Below are positions 29,151-37,881 of a stretch of DNA of 64,000 bases, piece after piece. A program made the translations under genes and the position numbers. The notes under the pieces were generated by a model. The model had not been told where the DNA came from, did not search any database, and worked only from the letters and a program-made list of their open reading frames with translations. Numbering within the stretch: position 1 is the first letter of the stretch; the number at the start of each line of letters is the position of its first letter. This DNA is from Ornithinibacillus gellani. Lineage in GTDB: Bacteria; Bacillota; Bacilli; Bacillales; Amphibacillaceae. The stretch spans positions 1-64,000 of the forward strand of contig NZ_QTSZ01000041.1 in the NCBI RefSeq assembly GCF_003730295.1, written 5' to 3'.

Positions 29151-29460
29151 GGTCAACTACCTTAGGATGTTTATGAATTTCAATTAATTGCTCATTCAAT
29201 AGTAATTCTAAAAATGCCACAACCTCTGTTTCACATTCCTTTTGATTGACTTGATATGTTTCCATTAAAAGATAGACCAGCTTACCGATTGAGATGGGTT
29301 GCTTCAGATGTCCCCAAATTTCTCCACCCATTTTACCAAGGTTATAATATTTTCCATTTTGGATACTGAGCATCACCTTTTCGCCACCCATATCACTGAC
29401 AACCTGGTTATTCGCCTGACAGACAATCACCTGTGATAAAATACCTGACTCCTTAATCAA
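29143..29460 (-). CDS. Lasso peptide RRE protein B1 (PqqD-like)
   Basis: A 105-residue PqqD-fold RiPP recognition element. It binds the precursor leader (W-x-K-P-x-L) and delivers it to B2. NGKYYNLGKMGGEIWGHLKQPISIGKLVYLL is the typical beta-strand plus winged-helix core, followed by the C-terminal helix VVAFLELLLNEQLIEI. Its start overlaps the kinase stop by ATGA. As the only RRE gene in the window it would also have to serve the distant second precursor. Confidence 0.92.
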   Translation of the reverse strand: MIKESGILSQVIVCQANNQVVSDMGGEKVMLSIQNGKYYNLGKMGGEIWGHLKQPISIGKLVYLLMETYQVNQKECETEVVAFLELLLNEQLIEIHKHPKVVDHE

Positions 29461-30377
29461 ATCGTCATCTCCTTTTGCTTCATGGTATCCAAGAGCATTT
29501 CCGCCAATTCATTCGCTGTAAATGGTTCCGCCGGACGGTTCATCTGATACATCTTTATTTTGCCCGCAATGGTTGCAGCCATTTGAAAATGCCAAGCTGT
29601 CCGATCCAGCTGCCCCACTAGAAAATGTCGATAGGTATGCTCAGTCAATATCCGCAGCTTTTCTAGTCCGACAGCTGGCGCACACTCCAGTCCTTGATGG
29701 TCATGACAGGTCAATTCGAACACACCACCAAGCACAATTGGTTGATCATAAAATGCCGCCTTTACAGGGAGGATAAATTTATCTTCTCGTTTCACAATGG
29801 GATGCAAATCATTCGTTGCTACATCAAACGCCTCTAGACTCTTTTTCCAGAGCTTCTGCTGTGGATAAGCAGGTGCCACAAGTGGATGCTGCGCTTCCGT
29901 TAACTTGACGGGAATAACATCATCACTTAGCATCGGATAACCACGACGCATCAAAGCCGTTGCTAAGGTTGACTTCCCCGCACCTGAATGGCCGACAATC
30001 GCATATGCCTTCCCATCCATTACAATTGCGCTTCCATGAAGTGGTAAAATCCTTCGTTGCTGCAGTAGGATACCCATACATGTACCAAGTAAAAATAATC
30101 GTACTTGATCTTGTTTTGCCCCTGAATATGGCGAGACACGAATCTCATTCCCGTTACAAATCTGGTAAATAGCAATCCCTTGTACATGGAACCATACACC
30201 GCTATCCTCCACTTGCACAAAAGCTCCCGGACTTTCAAGCATGGACTGCGGTTTGGTTAAATCGCAGACAACAATTTGTACATCGGCGGGCTTGTTGCTT
30301 TCTTGTACAATAAGCTCCGGCAATATGATTTCGCTTTTCAATATTAATCCAAAGGCTTGGTACATCGAACTTTGCAT
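29457..30377 (-). CDS. Lasso peptide C-terminal Ser kinase (HPr-kinase-like, PadeK type)
   Basis: A 306-residue HPr-kinase/phosphorylase homologue. Walker A reads VGHSGAGKSTLATAL (GHSGAGKST at 129-137), followed by LSDDVIPV with the acidic pair of HprK kinases. In the paeninodin cluster the homologue phosphorylates the last serine of the precursor; both precursors here end in Asp-Ser. The start is taken at ATG 30377 because MQSSMYQAFGLILKSEIILPEL is the family N-terminus; GTG 30440 or TTG 30434 are options. It lacks the N-terminal domain of true HprK and is not linked to hpr or lgt, so a carbon-catabolite role is unlikely. Confidence 0.9.
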   Translation of the reverse strand: MQSSMYQAFGLILKSEIILPELIVQESNKPADVQIVVCDLTKPQSMLESPGAFVQVEDSGVWFHVQGIAIYQICNGNEIRVSPYSGAKQDQVRLFLLGTCMGILLQQRRILPLHGSAIVMDGKAYAIVGHSGAGKSTLATALMRRGYPMLSDDVIPVKLTEAQHPLVAPAYPQQKLWKKSLEAFDVATNDLHPIVKREDKFILPVKAAFYDQPIVLGGVFELTCHDHQGLECAPAVGLEKLRILTEHTYRHFLVGQLDRTAWHFQMAATIAGKIKMYQMNRPAEPFTANELAEMLLDTMKQKEMTI

Positions 30378-30454
30378 AGGTATCCCACTCCATTTCTTTT
30401 CCAAATTTGCCCTTATCTGATCCACCACAGACAAGGGCACCTCATGTTTTACAG

Positions 30455-30628
30455 CTAGCTATCAAACGGGCTTGCACCATTATCGAGGCAGCTTGCATTG
30501 GAACGTCCTTCATGTGTTTCCTCTCTGCCATCGGAAACATCGAAACAATCTGCATTGGCATTTCCTGGTCCATTCATGGTCATTCGAATATCCAAAATCT
30601 CCAATACTGGTTTTTCCCATGTTTTCAT
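30455..30628 (-). CDS. Lasso peptide precursor A1
   Basis: A 57-residue precursor. AAGGGGGTG lies six bases before ATG 30628. The 18-residue leader MKTWEKPVLEILDIRMTM contains the W-x-K-P-x-L recognition motif and Thr at -2. The predicted 39-residue core begins NGPGNANAD, matching the AGPGTSTPD ring of paeninodin, so an Asn1-Asp9 macrolactam is expected. The core has Cys10 and Cys29, no lysine, and ends NGASPFDS, whose last Ser suits the neighbouring kinase. The core is long for a lasso peptide (most are 15-26 residues). It lies five nt after the cyclase stop. Confidence 0.93.
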   Translation of the reverse strand: MKTWEKPVLEILDIRMTMNGPGNANADCFDVSDGREETHEGRSNASCLDNGASPFDS

Positions 30629-30633
30629 CTGAA

Positions 30634-32583
30634 TCACCCCCTTCCTGTTTCCAGTCTGCTTAAAAACCGATAAACAACCAGACAGCGAGTGACCAGCTTA
30701 AGTGCATCTTCAAAGATCATTTCCGGTCGGGGTGTATCACCCAATTGCTTGATTGCTGCTGCCATTTGATCCATATCTACAAATTCTTGTAACCATGGAT
30801 ATTTCACCATTTCATGTAATTCAGATAAGAATACATTCCAAGTTGGGAGCATGCGCTGTATCGTATCAGCACCTTGTAGTCCGCGACTACTTTGATTGAA
30901 ACGAACCCGATCCGGCAAATAGCCTCGCATCGCTCGACGAATAATGGATCGACTCATGCCATCACGTGCATACTGTTCCTCTGGCAGGGATAAACAAAAA
31001 CGAATCACATTCAGATCATTTGTTGGATCTCTATCCCATAAACCATATTTTAAGGACAGGTTCGTACAGGCTACCCCACTTTTATTCCAGGCAAATAGCT
31101 GTTGATAATAAGCATTTCGATACGAACCAAGCTGAAGCGGCGGATGTCCAGAAATATCCATTCCATAATCAGCAAGCCTTTCATAAACATTCGTACGCCG
31201 GGCAAAATCCCGATGAATCCACCGGGGAAAAGGCGAAGATAATCCCAGACCTTTGGAACGGTGGAAGATTCTTTTGGCAACAAATGGGATCATGACAGAC
31301 TTGCCCGTATGAAATCGTTGGCAATAAGCATCCAGTTCCCGATACAATTTTATCCATTGAAGTCTTTTGGCCAATTTCGCATAATAATCAAAGGTTAACG
31401 TCATCGATCCCCATGAAATGGAATGGTTTCCCCTTGCACCACTTAATAAAATACTGCAGCCTTGTTCACGTGCTTTTTCATGAATGCCCTGTAACCAAAA
31501 TGTGTTATTAAAAAACTTAAATGGCATTTCCATTACATCGAGAAAATCATCGATTCCTGTCCAAGCACTCTGCCCCGGGAATTCTTCTACATGCATGGCA
31601 ATATTCTCTGAAAAGCTTGCTGTATCACGAATATAGCTTGATTCATCTGCTTCATAATAAGACGGGGTCCAATCGACAAAATTCGCAGTCGGGACATAGC
31701 TATACGTATGGAGCACTTCATTCCTGCCCTGAAGTGTTTCGGCAGCTAGACTGGCTACTGAACCCGAATCCAATCCTCCGCTTAAATGTGCAGCTGTATG
31801 TCCTTTGGCACGTAATCGAACTTGGATGGACTTACGCAGTACATCTCGAAAAGCCTCCTCATATTCTCCATCTGTAGCAAGCTGTAATGTTTCCGGAATG
31901 GTCATTCGGAAATAGCGTTGTATTGTCATTTTTCCTTGTTGAACTGTAAAGCAATGTGATGGCGGTAATTGATGGATATCCTGATAAACGGTATGCTGCA
32001 TATCCACGGCCTCTACAATAGTTGGGATAGCAATGAATTCGGCCAGCCAAGTTTCATTTAGCTTCCTTTCAGTACCGGGATAAGCAAACAACGATTCCAT
32101 CCGTGTAGCAAACATCAACTGTCGATTGTCATGATGAAAATAAAGTGTACGTGCCCCTGAGAAATCTCTAGCTCCAAATAACTTCTGTTCCTTTTCATCC
32201 CAGATCACAAAAGCAAAATCACCCATTAAAAAATTAGGAACCTCTACTCCCCATTTGGCGTATGCCAGGAGAATCAATTGACTATCTGTATAATGCGATT
32301 GCTCCGTTATCCTAATTCCCAAACGCTCTAATAGCTCCACCCGATTATCAATGATTGCATCAGCTGTAATGGCCAGCTTTCTTTCCGAATCATAATATGG
32401 CAGGCGCTCCCCAACCGATTCTGTCGTAATCCACTGATGATGGCAACCAAGAAAAATATTTTCCTTCTTCCAGGTGGAGACTGAATCTGCTGGGAAGCGA
32501 GCTAGTGTATTCAACATATGATTTGCTGATGCTGAACAAATTGGTACATGATTCCATCGATAAATCCCAATCAACGCCCCCAC
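30634..32583 (-). CDS. Lasso peptide cyclase (asparagine-synthetase-like C protein)
   Basis: A 649-residue AsnB-like enzyme that adenylates the ring Asp and closes the macrolactam. The N-terminal Ntn-like domain starts MGALIGIYRW: the Cys2 needed for glutamine hydrolysis is missing, as in lasso cyclases. The ATP-pyrophosphatase loop SGGLDSGS is at 268-275. GTG 32583 is used as start, seven bases after GAGGAGG. It is the first gene of the lasso operon and sits directly behind a control region with SinR-type palindromes. Confidence 0.93.
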   Translation of the reverse strand: MGALIGIYRWNHVPICSASANHMLNTLARFPADSVSTWKKENIFLGCHHQWITTESVGERLPYYDSERKLAITADAIIDNRVELLERLGIRITEQSHYTDSQLILLAYAKWGVEVPNFLMGDFAFVIWDEKEQKLFGARDFSGARTLYFHHDNRQLMFATRMESLFAYPGTERKLNETWLAEFIAIPTIVEAVDMQHTVYQDIHQLPPSHCFTVQQGKMTIQRYFRMTIPETLQLATDGEYEEAFRDVLRKSIQVRLRAKGHTAAHLSGGLDSGSVASLAAETLQGRNEVLHTYSYVPTANFVDWTPSYYEADESSYIRDTASFSENIAMHVEEFPGQSAWTGIDDFLDVMEMPFKFFNNTFWLQGIHEKAREQGCSILLSGARGNHSISWGSMTLTFDYYAKLAKRLQWIKLYRELDAYCQRFHTGKSVMIPFVAKRIFHRSKGLGLSSPFPRWIHRDFARRTNVYERLADYGMDISGHPPLQLGSYRNAYYQQLFAWNKSGVACTNLSLKYGLWDRDPTNDLNVIRFCLSLPEEQYARDGMSRSIIRRAMRGYLPDRVRFNQSSRGLQGADTIQRMLPTWNVFLSELHEMVKYPWLQEFVDMDQMAAAIKQLGDTPRPEMIFEDALKLVTRCLVVYRFLSRLETGRG

Positions 32584-32604
32584 CTACCTACCTCCTCACC
32601 ACTT

Positions 32605-32690
32605 GTGCTTAATAAAGAACAAACATAGCAAAAAAATAATTATGATGATTTGTTCTTATTTGAAGTCTTTATTTGTTCTTTATTGAGAAC
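32605..32690 (-). promoter_or_regulatory. SinR-type operator sites of the lasso operon
   Basis: Two 16-bp palindromes, 32605-32620 (GTGCTTAATAAAGAAC) and 32675-32690 (GTTCTTTATTGAGAAC), flank a single half-site GTTCTTA at 32652-32658. Half-sites match GTTCTYT, the known SinR consensus, with at most one mismatch. The nearer palindrome is 22 nt before the cyclase start codon. CATAAT on the minus strand around 32642 could be a -10 box, but no good -35 goes with it. Confidence 0.7.
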
Positions 32691-32808
32691 TATTACCTAT
32701 GACTAAACTACCATCTTTCTCTTCAGCCGTCAATCCTTTTCTCACAAATATTTTTTCTTCCCATCCCGACTCAACTTCCAGCCAATGACAATGTGCTTGG
32801 ACTTCCAT
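32680..32808 (-). CDS. Possible 42-residue ORF coupled to the end of the EPS operon
   Basis: The stop of the preceding gene overlaps an ATG (TGATG), opening a 42-codon frame with an acidic, tryptophan-containing product (MEVQAHCHWLEVESGWEEKI, ending GNSSQ). Codon use looks normal, and its last codons run into the upstream SinR palindrome. No homologue is known to me; it could be chance. Confidence 0.35.
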   Translation of the reverse strand: MEVQAHCHWLEVESGWEEKIFVRKGLTAEEKDGSLVIGNSSQ

Positions 32809-33965
32809 CACTTTACTAGTTTTATTGTTTGACGATTCGCAATTTCATTCCAAGCTGTTAAGGCAAGGCTATCGGGCAAATCTACATCAGCAAACGTAAG
32901 CATTTCTCCTGCTTCTATTTTTCGTTTGATTGTAGCATTCACAAGTAAACCGATTGGTACATGTTCCTGGTGATTGGCCATACGTACCGCCTCACCCCTT
33001 ACTTGGAAACTACCAATCCCTTTATCAATTTCCTCACCAGGCATTAAGTTTCGTTTCGCATAAGCCGCTACACTAATGGTTGGGTTCTTCCCATTATTTA
33101 ACAGGACTCCCCCACCGTGAATGACGCGGCGAATCGTTTTGACAACCTCTAAATGGCATAAATGATAGTTTTGCAAAATCGTATAATAGGGACCATCCCC
33201 CATCTTAAAGTAACGCAATACATCCTTTTGTCGACTGTCATGCGCTGCGGTTATAAATACGCCTGGTGGTGCTTTTGGTGCAACGACAAACTCACATATT
33301 GCATGCCCTAATCGACTTGCCTCTGCAGCCAATTCATTACCAACGTCGTTGAGATCATCCGCTTCTGGGGCAAGCAGTCCATCCACTGCAATTCCTGCAT
33401 CCAACCCATTGGCAACAAGCGCTTGCTCTATTTGTACTTTCGTTCCATCTGTAAAAGAAGTCGTCATATCCATCCGTAGTCCATTGCGTTCAGACCAATA
33501 AGCCATATCCTCCTTGGACGGATTTACATTCAAAAAGCCTTTGATATTTCCATATACCAATGGTTTAAAACCCATCTGGACAACATTTTCATGCAGAGAT
33601 GCCAGGCAACCAGGCTGGTCTCCCTCCGCCTCGGTAATGAATCCCCGTCTTGCAAAGTAAGAGCCTGTCGTTACCTGTAGCTCTGCGTCCATCGTTATAA
33701 CAGGAAGACAGGCTGTAATTGCCTGATCAATGACTTCTGTTCCATAAATAACATCTCCACTGCACTCTACAATTAAATCACATGCCGCCATACACGTGGT
33801 CATATCATTCGTCAATACATCTGGAAATGGATAGTCCTTCATCGTGGCAATCGAACGTCTGGTGAGCACACTCGCCAACTCCAAATCCTCCTGCTTGGCG
33901 ATTTCCAAAGCAAGACCTTTACCTATCAGCCCAGTCCCAACAATACCTACCTTTACCTTCTCCAC
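32808..33965 (-). CDS. NAD(P)-dependent oxidoreductase with SAF domain
   Basis: A 385-residue protein with an N-terminal homoserine-dehydrogenase-like Rossmann fold (GIVGTGLIGKGLA, LTRRS) and a C-terminal SAF/antifreeze-like domain (NLMPGEEIDKGIGSFQVRGEAV to EAGEMLTFADVDLP). Such proteins occur in surface-polysaccharide clusters, but their product is not established. It is the last clear gene of the EPS operon, 24 nt behind the epimerase gene. With the epimerase and LhgO-like genes it forms a tight trio that probably makes or attaches a special acidic or branched component. Confidence 0.75.
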   Translation of the reverse strand: MEKVKVGIVGTGLIGKGLALEIAKQEDLELASVLTRRSIATMKDYPFPDVLTNDMTTCMAACDLIVECSGDVIYGTEVIDQAITACLPVITMDAELQVTTGSYFARRGFITEAEGDQPGCLASLHENVVQMGFKPLVYGNIKGFLNVNPSKEDMAYWSERNGLRMDMTTSFTDGTKVQIEQALVANGLDAGIAVDGLLAPEADDLNDVGNELAAEASRLGHAICEFVVAPKAPPGVFITAAHDSRQKDVLRYFKMGDGPYYTILQNYHLCHLEVVKTIRRVIHGGGVLLNNGKNPTISVAAYAKRNLMPGEEIDKGIGSFQVRGEAVRMANHQEHVPIGLLVNATIKRKIEAGEMLTFADVDLPDSLALTAWNEIANRQTIKLVK

Positions 33966-33989
33966 TTACATGTCCTCCTTCATCCTTTT

Positions 33990-35066
33990 TTAAGATGGCT
34001 GCTTCGTTCCCATCCGGTATATGGTTAAACCTTCGTTTGGTTGCAGCTCCAACATCCCACCATTTTGTGACGTTTGCTGAATGATTCCATGCCATTTGAC
34101 GAGCTGTTGATACCAATCAAGTGTGATGGTTTCCGGTGTTTTCTTTAAGGTTCCATCTGATAATCGTTGAAAAATATCCAAGGCGCCATCCGCTGCTGTA
34201 AAACACCCAGACCAGCCTAGACGTTGTTTGATTTTATCAAAGCTAACTCGATAAGAACGATGATCCGGATCCCCGTACCATTTTATTTCTACTGAAATGG
34301 GTAATACGTCGGCGATTTCTGTTGCTAGCTCCAATAATTGATAATTCCCATATGCAGTTCCAACATTAAATATCTCGCCATTGATAACTTGTGCCTCTGC
34401 TTCCAAAAGTAAACACATGACATCCGTCGTATCGGATACATGTATCATTGGTCGCCATTGTTTACCATTACGCATCAGTGGAATAACACCATTTTCCCAT
34501 GCGCCATACGTCATCCCATTCACAGCTAAATCAAAGCGCATCCGTGGCGAATGGCCATAAACAGTTGCCTGCCGCAACACTGTCACTGTAAAATCCTGAT
34601 CAGCTAATGGTAGCACTGCAAGCTCAGCCCGTTCATTCGCCCTTGCATAGGTTGTGAGTGGATTTGTTTTGGCGGTTTCCGTAATCGGTGTATCTTCATT
34701 TTGAAAGCCATAAATACTGCAGGAAGACGGAAGTATATAACGTTTCACACCTGCCTGTTTCGCCAGCCTTGCTGTTCGCGCACGGGCCAAATGATTGATT
34801 TCATTCGTCACCATTTGAAACAGCTCTCCACTCGGATCATTGGAAATTGCAACTAGATCAATCACTGCATCCATACCTTCCAGGTCAGAAAGCTTTATCT
34901 GCCGACAATCCTGCTTCATAATAGTTAGACTCGGATGGGCCGTTAATTTGTTTTCTCCAAAGAAAAAACGATCCAACGCTGTGACTTTATACCCCTTATC
35001 CAGTAGTTTCGGTATAAGCACACTGCCGATATAGCCACCCGCTCCTGTTACGAAAATATGTTTCAT
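33990..35066 (-). CDS. NAD-dependent epimerase/dehydratase-like protein, atypical active site
   Basis: A 358-residue extended SDR. TGAGGYIG at residues 7-14 binds NAD(P), and SSCSIYG holds the catalytic serine. The expected YxxxK reads YARAN: Tyr is kept but Lys is replaced by Asn. It is therefore either inactive, non-canonical, or uses another residue. The start ATG 35066 is chosen because it begins the Rossmann fold and has GGGGGA upstream; longer frames lie inside the preceding gene. It lies 11 nt behind the LhgO-like gene. Confidence 0.8.
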   Translation of the reverse strand: MKHIFVTGAGGYIGSVLIPKLLDKGYKVTALDRFFFGENKLTAHPSLTIMKQDCRQIKLSDLEGMDAVIDLVAISNDPSGELFQMVTNEINHLARARTARLAKQAGVKRYILPSSCSIYGFQNEDTPITETAKTNPLTTYARANERAELAVLPLADQDFTVTVLRQATVYGHSPRMRFDLAVNGMTYGAWENGVIPLMRNGKQWRPMIHVSDTTDVMCLLLEAEAQVINGEIFNVGTAYGNYQLLELATEIADVLPISVEIKWYGDPDHRSYRVSFDKIKQRLGWSGCFTAADGALDIFQRLSDGTLKKTPETITLDWYQQLVKWHGIIQQTSQNGGMLELQPNEGLTIYRMGTKQPS

Positions 35067-35077
35067 ATGCTCTCCCC

Positions 35078-36310
35078 CTAGGATATTTGCACTTTTGATG
35101 TTTTTTCCCTCAATCCCTGCTTGATCATCACTTGATCCACCACATAACGAGTAAAAGGAAACGCACAAGTAAAACCGGGTGATACAGCATTCAGAACATG
35201 AATAGATCGCCCATCCCCTTCCACGATAAAATCCTGTTCCAAGCGCCGTGTTTTTTGATGAAGTAGTTGTGCCCGGATTCCAGGCTGAATCGTGGACTTA
35301 AAAGCCTGCCAATCCAAATCCTTTACCATATAACGAGCCAATTGAATAAAATAGGCTTTGCGATATTTCTTCATTTCCTCTAAAGCAAATGTCCGAAATT
35401 GAAAGGAATTAGATAGGAATAACCGCGCTTCCTCCCAAACAATGCGGAAGAGTTCCTTCCATTTCAGACGTTGCCAGCCGCCATAATTTTCCCGCCATAA
35501 TGCTGGTGTTGCAGTCGGACCAACTTTGATAGAACCGTCTACCGTTTTCGTAAAATGAACACCTAGAAATGGCTGTTGTAAATCTGGTACAGGATAGATG
35601 TTGGTAGATATATCCGTCGCTTCTCCAGTGTATGTCATGTACATGCCTTTAAATGGAATCATTGTATAATCTAAGCCAAACCCGAAATCCTTCGCAACCT
35701 GATCTGCATATAATCCAGCAGCATTGATAAAATAGCTGAACGAATAACTTCCGCGATTCGTTTTTATCCTATTCACCGTTTGGGAGACGTACGCTGTTTG
35801 ACAAGCAATCTCTACGCCCATCGACAACACTTCCTGCTTCAACTTCTGACACACCTCGATAGGATCGACAGAAGCAGTTGTTGGCGAATATAATGCCAAT
35901 CGATTCGATGCGACATTTGGATCAATCGCTTGTATATCCATAGCATCAACCCATTCCAACTGTACGCCATTCCGATCAGCTCGTTTTTTTAATTCCATCA
36001 AGTCCTGCAATTCTCCCTCATTTGCAGCGACAACCAGCTTACCACAGCGATTTATTTGCAAACCATTTGCTTCACAATATCGCGTCATCGCTTGATTTCC
36101 TTCTTTTGTGAATCTTGCCTTCAAACTATCTGCTGTATAATAAAATCCCGCGTGCAACACACCACTATTCCGTCCGCTTGCATGTCGAGCAACATCTGCT
36201 TCTTTTTCCAATAAGCAAATGGATGCACTCGGAAGACGCAGTCGTAACTCCCGTGCGATGCATAACCCGATGATTCCACCGCCGACAATGATGTAATCAT
36301 AATGCTTCAT
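35078..36310 (-). CDS. lhgO: L-2-hydroxyglutarate oxidase (LhgO)-like flavoprotein
   Basis: A 410-residue FAD-dependent oxidase of the DAO fold. YDYIIVGGGIIGLCIAREL binds the FAD ADP part, ARHASGRNSGVLHAGFYY is the LhgO family motif, and FINAAGLYADQVA and PFKGMYM follow. The known reaction is L-2-hydroxyglutarate to 2-oxoglutarate, reducing the quinone pool. Its start overlaps the rfbC stop (ATGA), so it belongs to the EPS operon, which is an unusual place and suggests it acts on a 2-hydroxy-acid or sugar-acid intermediate here. Confidence 0.82.
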   Translation of the reverse strand: MKHYDYIIVGGGIIGLCIARELRLRLPSASICLLEKEADVARHASGRNSGVLHAGFYYTADSLKARFTKEGNQAMTRYCEANGLQINRCGKLVVAANEGELQDLMELKKRADRNGVQLEWVDAMDIQAIDPNVASNRLALYSPTTASVDPIEVCQKLKQEVLSMGVEIACQTAYVSQTVNRIKTNRGSYSFSYFINAAGLYADQVAKDFGFGLDYTMIPFKGMYMTYTGEATDISTNIYPVPDLQQPFLGVHFTKTVDGSIKVGPTATPALWRENYGGWQRLKWKELFRIVWEEARLFLSNSFQFRTFALEEMKKYRKAYFIQLARYMVKDLDWQAFKSTIQPGIRAQLLHQKTRRLEQDFIVEGDGRSIHVLNAVSPGFTCAFPFTRYVVDQVMIKQGLREKTSKVQIS

Positions 36311-36876
36311 GGGCTGACCCGCTGTGTATAGGTGAAATGATTTTCTGATTCTGCAAGCAATGGCTGCCGGGCATCTTTTTCTGATAACATAGGTGCATTT
36401 GTTGGCCAATCAATCGCAAGGGCTGGATCATTCCAACGAATCCCTCTATCCTGGGCAGCAGCATAATATGCATCTACCTTATATTGCACATGTACGTCTT
36501 CTGTTAACGTACAAAACCCATGTGCAAAGCCTTGTGGCACGAGCAGCATACGATGATTATCCTCGCTTAACTCGATACCAACCCATTTCCCAAAAGTCGG
36601 TGATCCCATACGAATATCAACTGCCACGTCATAAATGGCACCAGATATAACGCGGACAAGCTTTGTTTGTGCATATGGCTGAAGCTGATAATGCAGTCCA
36701 CGTAATACATGTTTCTCTTTTGATAAGGAATGATTATCCTGTATAAAATCCATGTTTATACCATGCACAGCCAAATTCTGCTTATGATAGCTTTCCATAA
36801 AAAAACCGCGGTGATCCCGGAAAACACGGGGTTCCACGATTTTTACCTCTGGAAGCTTTGTATCGATGATTTTCAT
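36307..36876 (-). CDS. rfbC: dTDP-4-dehydrorhamnose 3,5-epimerase (RmlC)
   Basis: A 189-residue cupin sugar epimerase. VFRDHRGFFMESYHKQN and QDNHSLSKEKHVLRGLHYQ contain the substrate-binding Arg and the catalytic His; VDIRMGSPTFGKWVGIELS and LLVPQGFAHGFCTL are further family motifs. Start ATG 36876 has AAAGGAGG upstream. RmlA is the gene before it, but I see no RmlB (4,6-dehydratase) or RmlD (reductase), so dTDP-rhamnose synthesis would need those from elsewhere or the atypical epimerase in this operon. Confidence 0.93.
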   Translation of the reverse strand: MKIIDTKLPEVKIVEPRVFRDHRGFFMESYHKQNLAVHGINMDFIQDNHSLSKEKHVLRGLHYQLQPYAQTKLVRVISGAIYDVAVDIRMGSPTFGKWVGIELSEDNHRMLLVPQGFAHGFCTLTEDVHVQYKVDAYYAAAQDRGIRWNDPALAIDWPTNAPMLSEKDARQPLLAESENHFTYTQRVSP

Positions 36877-36913
36877 ATGAACCTCCTTTTTTGCATCCCG
36901 ATAAATGCTGGTT

Positions 36914-37819
36914 TTAATTGACAAGTCTTAGTGGTTCTTTAGCTTGCTGACGATGCATGTCGACTAATTGTAATAAATACTGGCCATATGCACTTTTCTT
37001 CAATGGCTCTGCAAGCGCAAGCAGCTCTGATTCCGAAATATATCCTTTATGAAATGCGATTTCCTCCAAACAAGCAACCTTTAATCTTTGACGCTTTTCA
37101 ATAATTTCAATAAACTGTGATGCTTCCAAAAGCGATTCATGGGTGCCTGTATCCAACCAAGCAAATCCACGACCCAATAGCTCCACTTGCAGCTGATCCA
37201 GTACCATATATTCCTGTAGTACATCTGTTATTTCCAGTTCACCTCGCTCGGAGGGGCGTACTCGCTTAGCGATGTCAATAACACGATTATCCAAAAAATA
37301 AAGCCCCGTAATTGCATAATTTGATTTTGGCTTGGCTGGCTTTTCAACAATCGATTGCACCTTGCCTGCTGCATCAAATTCCACCACCCCAAATCGCTCC
37401 GGGTCCTTGACATTGTAGCCAAAAATGGTCGCTCCCTGAAGTTCATGCCGTACCCGCTCCAAGTGGGAAGTAAATTCATGTCCATGAAATATGTTATCTC
37501 CCAAGATGAGACAAACTGCATCTGAACCGATAAATTCCTCCCCAATGATAAAGGCTTCCGCTAATCCATTCGGCTGCTCCTGGATAGCATAATGAAGGGA
37601 AATACCGAGCTCTTCTCCATTGCCAAGCAGCTGCTGGAAACGTGGGGTGTCCTCTGGTGTAGAGATGATTAATATGTCACGAATCCCCGCCAGCATTAAC
37701 GTGGAGATGGGATAATAAATCATTGGCTTATCATAAATTGGCAGTAACTGCTTAGATATCGACCGCGTCAACGGATAGAGCCGTGTGCCACTGCCACCCG
37801 CTAAAATGATTCCTTTCAT
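36914..37819 (-). CDS. rfbA: Glucose-1-phosphate thymidylyltransferase (RmlA)
   Basis: A 301-residue nucleotidyltransferase making dTDP-glucose. [32 protein letters not shown] is the N-terminal nucleotide loop; [10 protein letters not shown] carries the metal Asp; [19 protein letters not shown] and ITDVLQEYM follow. It is 37 nt before rfbC and supplies the activated sugar for the dTDP branch of the EPS. Confidence 0.95.
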   Translation of the reverse strand: MKGIILAGGSGTRLYPLTRSISKQLLPIYDKPMIYYPISTLMLAGIRDILIISTPEDTPRFQQLLGNGEELGISLHYAIQEQPNGLAEAFIIGEEFIGSDAVCLILGDNIFHGHEFTSHLERVRHELQGATIFGYNVKDPERFGVVEFDAAGKVQSIVEKPAKPKSNYAITGLYFLDNRVIDIAKRVRPSERGELEITDVLQEYMVLDQLQVELLGRGFAWLDTGTHESLLEASQFIEIIEKRQRLKVACLEEIAFHKGYISESELLALAEPLKKSAYGQYLLQLVDMHRQQAKEPLRLVN

Positions 37820-37881
37820 TGTTCATGTCCTCCTCAAAGTGTCATATATTAACATATGTGTTCTTCTGTTCTATGCATAAC

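Noticed and set aside
29143-29460. PQQ or sactipeptide system because of the PqqD-like protein
   Set aside because: No radical-SAM partner nearby; B2 and cyclase define a lasso system.
29457-30377. True HPr kinase/phosphorylase of carbon catabolite control
   Set aside because: Lacks the N-terminal HprK domain and sits between a lasso precursor and its RRE gene; PadeK-type kinase fits better.
30634-32583. Asparagine synthetase AsnB
   Set aside because: No Cys2 nucleophile, and placed at the head of a lasso operon.
36914-37819. A full dTDP-rhamnose pathway
   Set aside because: Only RmlA and RmlC are recognisable; RmlB and RmlD are not in the window.
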